Origin: Synchiropus splendidus
Taxonomy: Eukaryota > Chordata > Actinopteri > Syngnathiformes > Callionymidae
DNA length: 64,000 nucleotides
Direction: 5' to 3'
NCBI RefSeq assembly: GCF_027744825.2
Contig: NC_071345.1
Location: 15,067,501-15,131,500, forward strand
How positions within the stretch are numbered: the stretch's first letter is position 1; every line of letters begins with the position of its first letter. A program made the position numbers and the translations under genes. Of this stretch, positions 1-9,319 are shown piece by piece. The notes below the pieces were generated by a model. It worked only from the letters and a program-made list of their open reading frames with translations, was not told the DNA's origin and did not search any database.

Positions 1-167
1 CCTGTATGTGGTAACAGACAGGACATACTTCATTTGTGTGCTTGTCAGTTTTAAATAAAATAATAATAAAGCATTGATTTGAATGAAAACTCCTAAATGT
101 TTTATTTAAAACACACTGACCAGAAAATGATATCAGTGTCTTGTATCTCAAAAAAAAAATGCTTTAC

Positions 168-1190
168 CTTTTGAATACCAACAGATTTTTTGACACTGAG
201 CTTCCGTTTTCGTTCAAAAGTGTCCAGGTCCCAGATCTGAGCAACATCTGACGACGTGGTGATTGCTGAGCGTCCTGAGTTGTGGACCGAGATTGACGAA
301 ACTGTTCCCTCATGGCCCTGCATCCAGCTGACCATCTGCTTTGTGTCTGTACAAAGGAACAGTAGGTAAAGCACAAAGACGATCTCTTTGATATGTCAGC
401 TTGTGATGCAAAATAATAGAGGAAGAACCTTTGTCAAAGCACTTGATACTGTTGTCGGCAAGGGCCACGAGGAACTCCTTCTGTCTGTGCAGGTTGTAGG
501 CCAGAGCGGTGCAAGGTTGTCCTGTCCTCTGCACGAGACAAAATCTGGAAAGAAAAAGGTCTGGTGTCAAAAATAAATAGATAATAGATACCACATTCTT
601 AGATTTCTCATGAATCAGCAATCACCTGTTTCTGCTAATGTCAAAAATGTACATGTTGCCATGGTGATCACCAGCCAGGAAGGACTCTCCATTACCATCA
701 AAGGCCACATGAAGAAACCTGACAATCCTGGACTTCTGACCGGTGCGAACCACTCTGGCCAGCACCCTGCAAGACAAGAGTTGGATTTGAGCATTTTGAA
801 CATTTTGCTCGATTAAAAAAAAAACTTTATGAGAATTGATAATAATAATAACAATATTAACAACAACAATAATAATAATAAAAGAATTATAGAACGTAAA
901 TAAATGTCTTTTGAGGCTAAAAACGCACTCAAAAGTGCGTGAAAGTGAATAATGGCTTATCCTTAGAATACTACACTCAACATTCTAGTCAATATATTCT
1001 GTGTTGCTGTTTTAAAGAGGCGGTGCGGGGGACAATCTGTTTGTTCTCCATTTACACAATAGCTACTCTTAAGAGTCACAGTACAGTTGGCTCGACATTA
1101 GAAAAGTTTTTACCAATACCTTTTTCCTGGTGTTGGTTTTCGATGCCATATCTTCCCCTCCTCCTTGTTCCCGATATCTGTCACTTCCAT
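168..1190 (-). CDS. tbc1d31: TBC1D31 (WDR67), 5' portion: four coding exons, gene continues off the left edge
   Basis: WD40-repeat N-terminus of TBC1 domain family member 31, a centriolar-satellite/centrosome scaffold. Minus-strand coding exons are 1120-1190 (start), 626-766, 429-544 and 168-346. All junctions are GT-AG and phases match, giving 169 codons that end in phase 0. The start at 1190 gives MEVTDIGNKEEGKIWHRKP, which matches the family N-terminus (human has GNKESGKIWHRKP). Exon 2 carries RFLHVAFDGNGESFLAGDHH, exon 3 carries CTALAYNLHRQKEFLVALAD and exon 4 carries SWMQGHEGTVSSISVH and ITTSSDVAQIWDLDTF, which are WD-repeat cores with GH and WD dipeptides. The TBC domain and coiled coil lie outside the window. 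No exon is seen in 1-167. The gene is head-to-head with derl1, with 921 bp between the start codons. Assignment is from remembered human protein sequence. Confidence 0.93.
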
Positions 1191-1483
1191 TTGTTACGGG
1201 GAATTGCGCATTAAACAGTCATTTCAGAAAGCCTGGTAACTTGTTCACTGGTGGTGGAAACAGCGCGAAATTTAAAATTCACTGCAGTATTCAAATGCGA
1301 CCTCACGGCCTGGTCGGTTATGATAACCGTTGCGTTTAAGAAAATAGGTTAAAGAAGCTGACGAGAAAGTTGAAAGATTAGAAAGTAGTTTGAGCTCTGG
1401 CTTCCGTCTGGACGGTTTTTGATCTGTCTCGAAAACAGAAAACCTGTCGCACAGTACTTGCGTACAAAGTAGCTTCAGAAGGT

Positions 1484-1502
1484 GCATGATGGGAGATGTA
1501 GT
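1484..1502 (-). promoter_or_regulatory. ZNF143/THAP11-type site (ACTACATCTCCCATCATGC)
   Basis: The minus strand reads ACTACATCTCCCATCATGC. This closely fits the ZNF143 (Staf) consensus ACTACAATTCCCAGCATGC, which is typical of housekeeping promoters. It lies about 300 bp upstream of the tbc1d31 start codon and in that gene's orientation. Confidence 0.7.
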
Positions 1503-1627
1503 GTTACAAGGGAGTGTAGGCTCTCAGCGGACCAATCAACAGTTACAGAGATGGACTTAGGATGTCGTCACAAAGCAACTACGTAAAACACCTTTTCTTA
1601 TCGAACTGTAATTCTAAAAACACAATG

Positions 1628-1649
1628 TGACGTCATAATTTCGCGCGAA
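1628..1649. promoter_or_regulatory. CRE palindrome followed by E2F-like site
   Basis: A full CRE/ATF palindrome TGACGTCA (1628-1635) is followed four bases later by TTTCGCGCGAA (1639-1649), which fits the E2F consensus. Both are symmetrical, so either flanking gene could use them. Motif match only. Confidence 0.5.
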
Positions 1650-1978
1650 TTGAGGGGGTGAAACTTTTTCCTTTGTAGAAGTACATTACCAAAATGATGA
1701 AATGTGATGAATTCCCGTCCATACAACTTTGCATTCAAAATAAAGTACGGAACCACGGTGCATAAATCAATGTCATCCTTATTTTCGGTATGGCACATTT
1801 TTTTTCATATATGGTATAGAAAGAAGTGAAAAACATACATTGTTGATTCTATATCGATGGATTAAAAGAGTTAAAAAAGCCAATGCGCGCACGAGTTGTT
1901 TTATTTTGAAGAGTACAACCGGATGTGCTTTGTCATGTCCGATGTATCTTCATTTCAAAAACAGCTAACAGCGATTAG

Positions 1979-1986
1979 CCACGTCA
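1979..1986 (-). promoter_or_regulatory. UPRE-type element (TGACGTGG) upstream of derl1
   Basis: The plus strand reads CCACGTCA, which is TGACGTGG on the minus strand, the XBP1/ATF6 unfolded-protein response element core. It lies 126 bp before the derl1 start codon. Directly upstream is ATTAG, so ATTAGCCACG also resembles the ERSE-II arrangement (ATTGGNCCACG) without the spacer base. Derlin genes are known IRE1-XBP1 targets, so the position makes sense. Use of the site is inference. Confidence 0.5.
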
Positions 1987-2111
1987 TGTAAAGTTAGCGC
2001 TGTAGCGCTTTCACTGTCAAGGAACACCGCGCTTCGCGTTTCGCTGGAGTACAGTGGTCGGGTTCGACTAGCACTTTCACCGTATCGCCTCGCTCGCCAT
2101 CGTATGGGAAC

Positions 2112-5100
2112 ATGTCGGACATTGGGGACTGGTTCCGAAGCATCCCCCTCATCACCCGGACCTGGTTCGCTGCCTCCATTGCAGTCCCCCTCGTTGGGAA
2201 GCTAGGGCTGATCAACCCAATGAATCTCCTCCTGTCCCCGACCTTGTTCTTGAACAGATTCCACGTATGTGCCTCTTTGTGTCGACATGTTCGAACTGAA
2301 ATGTTGCGTTTTTGTGAGCTAGCAGGTGGCTAAACTCACTCGGGCCCCAGTGCTGACAGCCAATCAGAATGCGAGACGTAGGAAGTCGCGTTCTGAAACT
2401 GACATTGGCGTCAAAACAATCACAAAATGAGGTGTCCGAAGCGACTTTAAAGGTGTAAATACTTTGTGTTAATATTCGGTTCATATAGATTGAGAAACTG
2501 TATTCCCCCCCCCCCCCGTATCGTTATACACTTAAAAGTACTCCTCGATTAAGACAGTAAACATTCAGTTGGCTATTATTGTAGCTGACCTTTATACAGT
2601 GTCATAAAGTTGTTGATTTACTGTTGTGTCATTGATCATTTAATAATCTTCATGTTTTTGTGTGTGTGTGTCTTTCCCTGCAGCTCTGGAGGCCTGTGAC
2701 AGCAGCCCTATATTTCCCGGTCTATCCTAACACTGGGTTCCTCTTCCTGGTCAACATGTACTTCCTGTACCATTATTCAACACGATTAGAAACAGGTTAG
2801 AACACTGGCTAACATACCGCTCTTATTCACCTCTTTCTCCGCCATGTTCAGATGTTTTTCTTTGGTTGCAGGGGTGTTTGATGGCAGACCCGCAGACTAC
2901 GCCTTCCTGCTACTTTTTAACTGGATCTGCATTGTTGTATCCTTCTGTCCACATTTATTTCTGCTGATATTTTGCCTCCATCAGTCTCCTTCTGTGGAAG
3001 TGTGGCTCCTTGCCACTACCTCAGTATCTCTCAGGTCCTGCAGAGATAAATATAGGGCATTAGCAACACCAGCAGCTCCGCCAAACAGTTTTCTCTCTGG
3101 CAGAAATGCTGTGGCTGCTTTACTTTAATATAAATATATCACAGTTTAAGATCATTAAGCTTCATATTTTACTTCTCACTCCACCATTACTTTATATTTA
3201 TGACACAGTAGTTGAAGATGTATGAAACACCGGTGGTGAAATCCGCATTTATTTCTCTTAACTCTGCATCTATAGATTACTGGGCTGCTTTTAAACATGG
3301 AGGTAAGATCCTAATGTTTTCCACATATATATCAGTCGTATGACTTTGAACTAAGTTTGTTTTTTCTCATTATGATTTCAGCTCCTTATGATCCCTCTTA
3401 TTATGTCTGTCCTGTACATCTGGGCTCAGTTTAACAAGGACACGATAGTCTCTTTCTGGTTCGGCACGAGGTTCAAGGTGAGTTTTGTCTTCCTGTTTTA
3501 ACATGATGGTGGTGTCATGCTGCATGTATTCCTTTGCAGGCACATTACCTGCCGTGGGTGATCTTGATTTTCAACTACCTTATCGGAGGCTCGTAAGTCA
3601 CTGCTGTTGCCGTCCATGTCAACCTCTGTTGTCGGTGGTTAATTGGGGGGCCTCTGTGTAGGTTTGTGAACGAGCTCATAGGAAACCTGGTGGGTCACCT
3701 TTACTTCTTCCTGATGTTCAAGTACCCCATGGACCTGGGTGGACGCTCCTTCCTCACAACACCAGAGTTCATGTGAGTATCTCTGCTCAACTGTGAAGTC
3801 AGGTGAACATAAATCTCAGTTGTCAACACCACAGGATGCACATGCATTACTTACATTAGAGAGAAGAATGTGACACGTTTTGAGGTGACCAGTCATGTTT
3901 CAAGCAACACATTTCTGGAGACTGTTGACCAGTCAACCAGCCTGAGCTCAGATTGCAGCGAGACATACGAAGAGAGAGAAAATTCATCAAGACAAAGAAG
4001 TGAAATGGAAGTGAAGCTGTTAAAGGGCTAAATAAATGGCTTTAATTTATCTTCTCCAGTCTGCCATATTAGCATTCCACTAACTTTACCCCCCCCAACA
4101 TTGACACAACAGCCATCACAAGTACACAGAAGCAGACACTCGTGCAGTATTCTGAGTCACAATTGCTGTGTGAAAGCTGCTGTGCCACGCAGCAGTTGCT
4201 CCCCTGCAGTCGTCTCATATGTGTACAAGTGGATACAATTACGAATGGAAGTTCCTCTTGGAAGGTTGTCATGAATGTGAACATGTGGAATCATGTCTGA
4301 AATTTACAGTGTTCCGTGAGCAACGGGCTTGAGACATGTTTGTTTCTGGATTTTTCCATTAAAAACACGCATAGAACCACCGTAGTCATGTTCACCTCCA
4401 CGATGCTCTGTGTCATCCACTGCTTTTGATGTTTCCACTTCATTTTAATACGTTTGATCAAGTGAGTTTTCATCCTTGAAAAGTGATCATTACTGTGAAG
4501 GCGTGGTGGCTCTCATTTAAGCCGTGGCTCTGCGCCACGATCCGTTACATGCAGCGGAATCCCAGCTGCTGCCCACTGATATCACTGGTGGCAGAAAGAG
4601 GAGTGCGGGTGTGAACTGGCCAGCCAGACCTCACTTCATCTTCCTGGTTGCTGTAGTATTTCTTTCCAAAAGGGCCACATGATAAACAGTGACTGTTGTG
4701 AGGGCCGCCATGCCAAAAGAAAGGCACCGATGACTCAGAAACGTGACAGAAAAAAAATCTTAAGTAACTAGGACGAAATAACCATTAAAGAGAGGATATT
4801 AAGAAGTGCAAATATGGCATGAAACCTATAAAAATATTCCATTAACATGCAATTTAATTTGAATATAAATAAAAGTATAGCACAAATACCTCTGAAATAT
4901 TAAAAGGAAATACATTTTAAGATATATTTTCAATTTTCTTTCAATGTATTTTTAGGAACAAAAAATACTCACTAAAATAGCAGACAAAAAGAAATTTTAG
5001 TCATGAACATTTTTGTGTTGTGTTTGTGTTGTCTACAGTGAACAGAATTCAATTTTTTTTCTTTTAAACTCAAACATTGCTGTAACTTATTGAGCTGCAT

Positions 5101-5513
5101 AACACCCGTAATATTATGTTCTATTGACGTATTGTTTTTCCATCTCTAATCTTAAACCTATTTATTAATTCCAACAAAAACATTGTATGATGCTACAGTT
5201 AACTGTTTTTTTGTGGGTTGACTGTAGTTCTCGGCCACCAGTGTGCCAGCGTGTGTCATCCAGTCACTCCGAAACAAAACACATGTAGCAACTCTTTGTC
5301 TTGTCACCTGAATATTTGCGTGTCATTTCTTGCTGCTTGTTTTCTGACCTCTGGACCCTGTTTCTCTTCAGGTATCGGTTCTTGCCCAACAGAAGAGGAG
5401 GAGTCTCTGGGTTCGGAGCCCCTCCCAGCCGGAGACCAGCTGCCCCTGAGCAGGCGGCCGGCGGAGGGCGACGCCACAACTGGGGTCAGGGTTTCCGCCT
5501 CGGTGACGATTGA
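2112..5513 (+). CDS. derl1: Derlin-1, ER-associated degradation membrane protein (complete, eight exons)
   Basis: Rhomboid-like pseudoprotease of the ER membrane that helps retrotranslocate misfolded proteins to p97/VCP. Exons are 2112-2264, 2684-2795, 2872-2936, 3276-3302, 3382-3477, 3540-3592, 3662-3772 and 5372-5513. All are GT-AG with matching phases, giving 252 aa (human 251). The start MSDIGDWFRSIPLITRTWF is conserved and has A at -3. Family marks are the WR motif in LWRPVTA (exon 2), FDGRPADY and FNWICIV (exon 3), IVSFWFGTRFK (exon 5), the GNLVG (GxxxG) membrane segment (exon 7), and a C-terminal RHNWGQGFRLGDD, the SHP-type p97-binding tail. Exon 4 is only 27 nt. The last intron (about 1.6 kb) carries dispersed repeats. 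No frameshift or missing key residue was seen. Confidence 0.97.
2505..2517. repeat. Poly(C) run in derl1 intron 1
   Basis: Thirteen consecutive C in intron 1, about 170 bp before exon 2. Probably length-variable. Confidence 0.9.
3276..3302 (+). other. derl1: 27-nt micro-exon (exon 4) of derl1
   Basis: Nine codons, ITGLLLNME, with acceptor TATAG and donor GTAAG. They align with the human ITGLAMDMQ segment inside a transmembrane helix. Both boundaries are phase 0, so skipping would remove nine residues in frame. Confidence 0.9.
4311..4557 (+). repeat. Dispersed repeat family 1, copy A (in derl1 intron)
   Basis: Collinear with 22597-22850. Shared blocks, in order: GTTCCGTGAGCAACGG, TTTCTGGATTTTTCCAT, GATGTTTCCACTTC, TTTGATCA, GGCGTGG, and a terminal ATTTAAGCC before a short palindromic CGTGG/CCACG-like segment. 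Sequences between blocks have diverged. The family was not identified and no reading frame is evident, so it is probably a non-autonomous element. Confidence 0.75.
4605..5010 (+). repeat. Dispersed repeat family 2, copy A (in derl1 intron)
   Basis: Highly similar, collinear and in the same orientation as 6026-6480. Shared blocks include CCACTTCATCTTCCTGGT, AAGGGCCACAT, GTGACTGTTGTGAGG, AGAGAGGATATTAAGAA, TGGCATGAAACCTATAAAAA and TTCAATTTTCTTTCAATGTA. It lacks the CAGAGGTGGGCGG-type segment present in copy B. Not coding. Confidence 0.85.
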
Positions 5514-5994
5514 TGAGTAGACCCTGATCTTAAACCCCATCGATCAGTCGGGTTGAAAAAAAAAAATGCAGATTTTTAGTCTCATTGAAGTAAACAGAAC
5601 AAATATTTTATTACGGAGCGGTGTTGTGTTTCACCACGGAGAACAGCCGGACTGAAGACGAGATGTTTTCTGAGTCTTGATGAAGTTATATATTGTAATC
5701 CCTTCTCTTTATTCATTCAGTCAGGAGATATGTGGCTTGTTAATTTGACATTCTCACCCCACTCCACCTCTGTGATGCCATATCAGATTACTTTATAATC
5801 TGCACTACAGAGAGCGCTGCTCTTGAACGCCTCCTCCTTTTGTTAGTAAGAAACCGATGAGCTCTGGATTGAATATACATGTGTGTAAAATATTTTGAGT
5901 TCTGTGTGATGGATTATCTTTTTGACAGCTGAGATGTATCTGATCTTTTTTGTAAATATAACAGTTATTTACAAGACGTCCTTCCTGTCTGTGT
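5514..5994 (+). other. derl1 3'UTR and 3' flank
   Basis: Sequence downstream of the TGA at 5511-5513. No canonical AATAAA was found. An AATATA followed by a GT-rich stretch at about 5870-5910 could be a weak poly(A) signal. The true 3' end is not determined. Confidence 0.45.
5954..5994. repeat. 41-bp direct repeat, left arm
   Basis: The 41 bases from 5954 recur at 6540-6580 with one mismatch (C at 5981, A at 6567). The arms are offset by 586 bp and enclose family 2 copy B. They look like a flanking duplication made when the intervening segment arrived. Confidence 0.9.
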
Positions 5995-6025
5995 CGTGTC
6001 TTCTAGCTCAGAATGAGTAAGTCAC

Positions 6026-6480
6026 GCAGGTGTGAACAGGCCAGCCAGACGCCACTTCATCTTCCTGGTCGCTGTAGTGCAGAGGTGGGCGGTTAAACTT
6101 CCACAAGGGCCACATTATAAACTGTGACTGTTGTGAGGGGCCGCCATGCCAACAGAAAGGCGCCGATGACGAAACGTGACGGAAAAAAAATGTTGAGTAA
6201 CAAGGACAAAATGAACCACTAAAGAGAGGATATTAAGAATTGCAAATATGGCATGAAACCTATAAAAATATTCAATTTAATATGCGATTTAATTTGAATA
6301 TAAATAATAATAATGAAACGATAGCACGAATATCTATGAAATATTAAAAGGAAATTAATTTCAAAATATATTTTCAATTTTCTTTCAATGTATTTTAAGG
6401 AACAAAAAATACTCACTAAAATGACGGAAGACATGTAAAATGATTTGAAATTAAAATTTCGAATTTTAGTCCTGAACATG
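6026..6480 (+). repeat. Dispersed repeat family 2, copy B (hAT-like end included)
   Basis: Second copy of the repeat at 4605-5010. It includes GTGCAGAGGTGGGCGG (6077-6092), followed by ACAAGGGCCACATTATAAAC. CAGnGGTGGGCnn next to GGGCCACAT resembles the ends of vertebrate hAT elements. It lies between the 41-bp direct repeats. There is no transposase frame. Confidence 0.8.
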
Positions 6481-6539
6481 TTATAATTACCGTTCAACTA
6501 GTTATGTTAAGGAAGAAACAAGACAACAAATAGTCTGAA

Positions 6540-6580
6540 AAATATAACAGTTATTTACAAGACGTCATTCCTGTCTGTGT
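6540..6580. repeat. 41-bp direct repeat, right arm
   Basis: Right-hand partner of 5954-5994, identical except for one base. Confidence 0.9.
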
Positions 6581-9299
6581 TTCGGGGTCAATACAGAAAT
6601 ATAAAGCCCTGAAGTCGTGATTCATACCGTGAGTTTCAACAGAAAGTCAAAGCTACAAGTCACGTTGTGGTTATTTTTGCATGACAGCTATGACTCAAGT
6701 TTACATTTAAACATGGCAGCCGAGCGGTGTGATCCTCAATTAAAGAGCCGTGTTTACTCTGCTGAAGCACGTCAAGTCGGCTTGTGATCATTTAATGAGA
6801 GCTGCAGCGTCTGGCTATAATTAGTAAGGAAGACTCTTCAGTCTGTCATCGCGTGAAATTACTCATTTAAATCGACACACATTCCTTGAAGACTTCCTTA
6901 ATGGGTCGTGGCTGTGTTTCAAATTCTAAAATACATTGTTGCTTCTTGACAGAATGTGCTAATGCTAATGTATTTGATGTGTCAGCCTGCACTTTTATGT
7001 GTGGGTTTTAGCTGTTCCATTTTTTCAATTGGTTTTACAGCACATTATTTATTTGAAAATGGTTTGACACCGAGACACAGGGTCAAAAACTCATTGATAT
7101 TTACTGTCTAGCTCGTGCTACTGGGATGTATAGGCACTGAAGGATGTCGCACACAACTCATCATTCAGGGTGGTGCTGCTTGCTGGCTAAAGTTTGAGGG
7201 TGAGCCTGTTTGTCACCACCATCATTTGAACTGAAGAAAATGAATCCATCTATCCAAAGTTTCTGTTGGAAAGATTGCTACAAACAATTGCATTACATTA
7301 TTGTTATTAGAGAATATCCTCATTTTTAGTTTTTGTTTTGTCACCTCAGCAAACAATGTGTGTACACGAAGTCACCATTGAGAGAACTTAAAAACAACAC
7401 TAAGCAGTTGAACTGTTTTAAGTGTTGCAGTGCATTATGGGACTTTTTTGTGCGGAGGAACAACAAGGTCTTTGTCAAGTGTTAATAATTCATTCCTAAC
7501 AAAGGTGTTTAATTTTTCACAGCGTTGCCACGTTCAACTGAAAGTTAGCAATCCAGTCACATATTCTGGCTGATCGCTGACTTTAAATTCAACACTCTCT
7601 TCCCCCAGTACGAGGTCTAGTGCACTTCATGCCTTACTAAACAGGGAAGGAAACTGGGGCACAGAATGAAATACACAAAAAAAATAGATCTAATAATGGA
7701 GCTAAAATTTACAAAAATTATATACATTTTGTGCTCATTAGAAAACCAATGGAGAAAACATCACCTCAGAAGTAAAAAAACTCGGGAGACTTCAGGAGTC
7801 CCTAATAATATAGCAATAATAAAACGGACCTTAAACAGAGATGTACCTTTTGCATTATAAGAATTCTTTCTAGTTTTTTAAAGGCTCAGCGAGGACAATG
7901 CTGCAGTACAGAGGGTGAAAGAACACAAATCCTAAAAGGTCTTTGCAACCGTGAGACAGCCATCAAAAGTTTCCCCTTGGTGTCAAAAACCGAAACACAC
8001 AAGTATAATCATATATTTATTGAGTTACAGCAGACTGAAAGTAGAAAATGAAAATAATGCAAGCGTTATTTGTCGCACACATAATTGCCATGTACAGTCT
8101 CCCAGATCGTCTTGAACTAAAGCAGCGATAAAACATCCCTTTAAAATAAGTAAAAAAACAAAAAACGGAGTCGCCCCCATGCTGGACCGCATCCGCCGGC
8201 GCTGTCCATGAGGGCGGCGCTCCGTCACCGCTTGGTGCAAGGAGAGGTGGCTCGACAGAACTGTACACTGAGTGAAGTCTGTTGAACTTGAAAAGGAGGT
8301 TTCTGGGTATTGTTATTTTAAATCAAGCATGTGGTGCTTCCATGTTTGTAGTTTATCATAGAAAAACAGTGAGTCAAACACTTCCTGCTGCTTTGCTACC
8401 AGCTCGATAGCTCTGAGTGAAGCACGACTCGGTACATTCTGTACTGTTCACCCCCCCCCCAGCTGAGTAAAAGCGTACGACAAGTTAGCACATTCAATTG
8501 TTGGTGTTGTGGCGCAGTGTTGGTCTGTGTGCAGCTCAGAAAACAAAACGCCTTTTTTAAAAGTACTGAGTAGGTCATTTACTTCGAGAACATGTGTGTA
8601 TGAGCCGGGCGAGCCAAAGAACTACAACGAAAAAGAAACAAAGCAAGTGCCAGCAAACGTTACTCATACGGGGAGTGATAAAAAAACAGTTTGTTCTCTA
8701 GCAAACAAGTCATTTACAGGTCCTTTTTCAAAGCAAAAACATTCTAGAGTTCGGGCACCATTTTTTTTAAAGTAACAAAACACCCCCGTTAAACTATACA
8801 AACTTTGCTCTTTTTCAGAAACATATTTACAAAGGTCCCTCTTTTAAAAAAGTCTCTTGAGAACAATGTGTCAAGTCCAGCTTTGGCACTCTCTCTCTCT
8901 CGCTCTCAACGTTAGCGTGCGCGCGCCACACGTCAGCGCTTCAACAGCAGGACTCCCCAGTGCTTTGTGATGACATCACAGGAAGGAGCTGGGTTCTGGA
9001 AGGGAGCAGACGCAGGTGTGAACCAACAGGAGCCAGGGCTGTTTTCTTCGGTTATTGGCTGCATGAGCAACAGTTCTATTTCAAGTCACTTAAATATTGA
9101 GCAGTTCGACCTTTCATTTTGTTGCTCACAGCAATGACAGGCTTCGCTCGGGCCTCGCGCATGTTGCGCAACAGAGAGTAAAAACTAATAATCCAGATGG
9201 TTATTGCTGAGGAGGCGGACACCTCCGCCGAGCCGCTCATTTTCACCCTGTGTGTATTTTATTCAGACCAATATATTCAGCATGCAATGTGCTCAACCA

Positions 9300-9319
9300 G
9301 ACAGCAGGTGGCAGTAGCG
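9300..9319 (+). promoter_or_regulatory. CTCF-like site 1 (GACAGCAGGTGGCAGTAGCG)
   Basis: Fits the CTCF core (C-A-G-C-AGG-TGGCAG). The same 20-mer recurs exactly at 11684-11703 in the same orientation. Confidence 0.5.

Larger units (their letters stand above)
1191..2111. promoter_or_regulatory. Bidirectional promoter region between tbc1d31 and derl1
   Basis: The 921 bp between the two divergent start codons hold both 5'UTRs and the promoters. Visible sites are a ZNF143-type element at 1484-1502 (minus), a CCAAT box at 1532-1536, a palindromic CRE TGACGTCA at 1628-1635, an E2F-like TTTCGCGCGAA at 1639-1649, and a UPRE-type element at 1979-1986. No TATA box in a convincing position was seen, as expected for housekeeping genes. 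Transcription start sites cannot be placed from sequence alone. Confidence 0.7.
3773..5371 (+). other. Last intron of derl1, repeat-bearing
   Basis: About 1.6 kb between exons 7 and 8. It holds two dispersed repeats, at 4311-4557 and 4605-5010, each with a second copy elsewhere in the window. The rest is AT-rich, with no coding signal on either strand. Confidence 0.85.

Noticed and set aside
1272..1487. 71-codon minus-strand frame first considered as the tbc1d31 start
   Set aside because: The conserved start GNKEEGKIWHRKP lies at 1120-1190 and splices cleanly to exon 2. This frame is in the 5'UTR or promoter.
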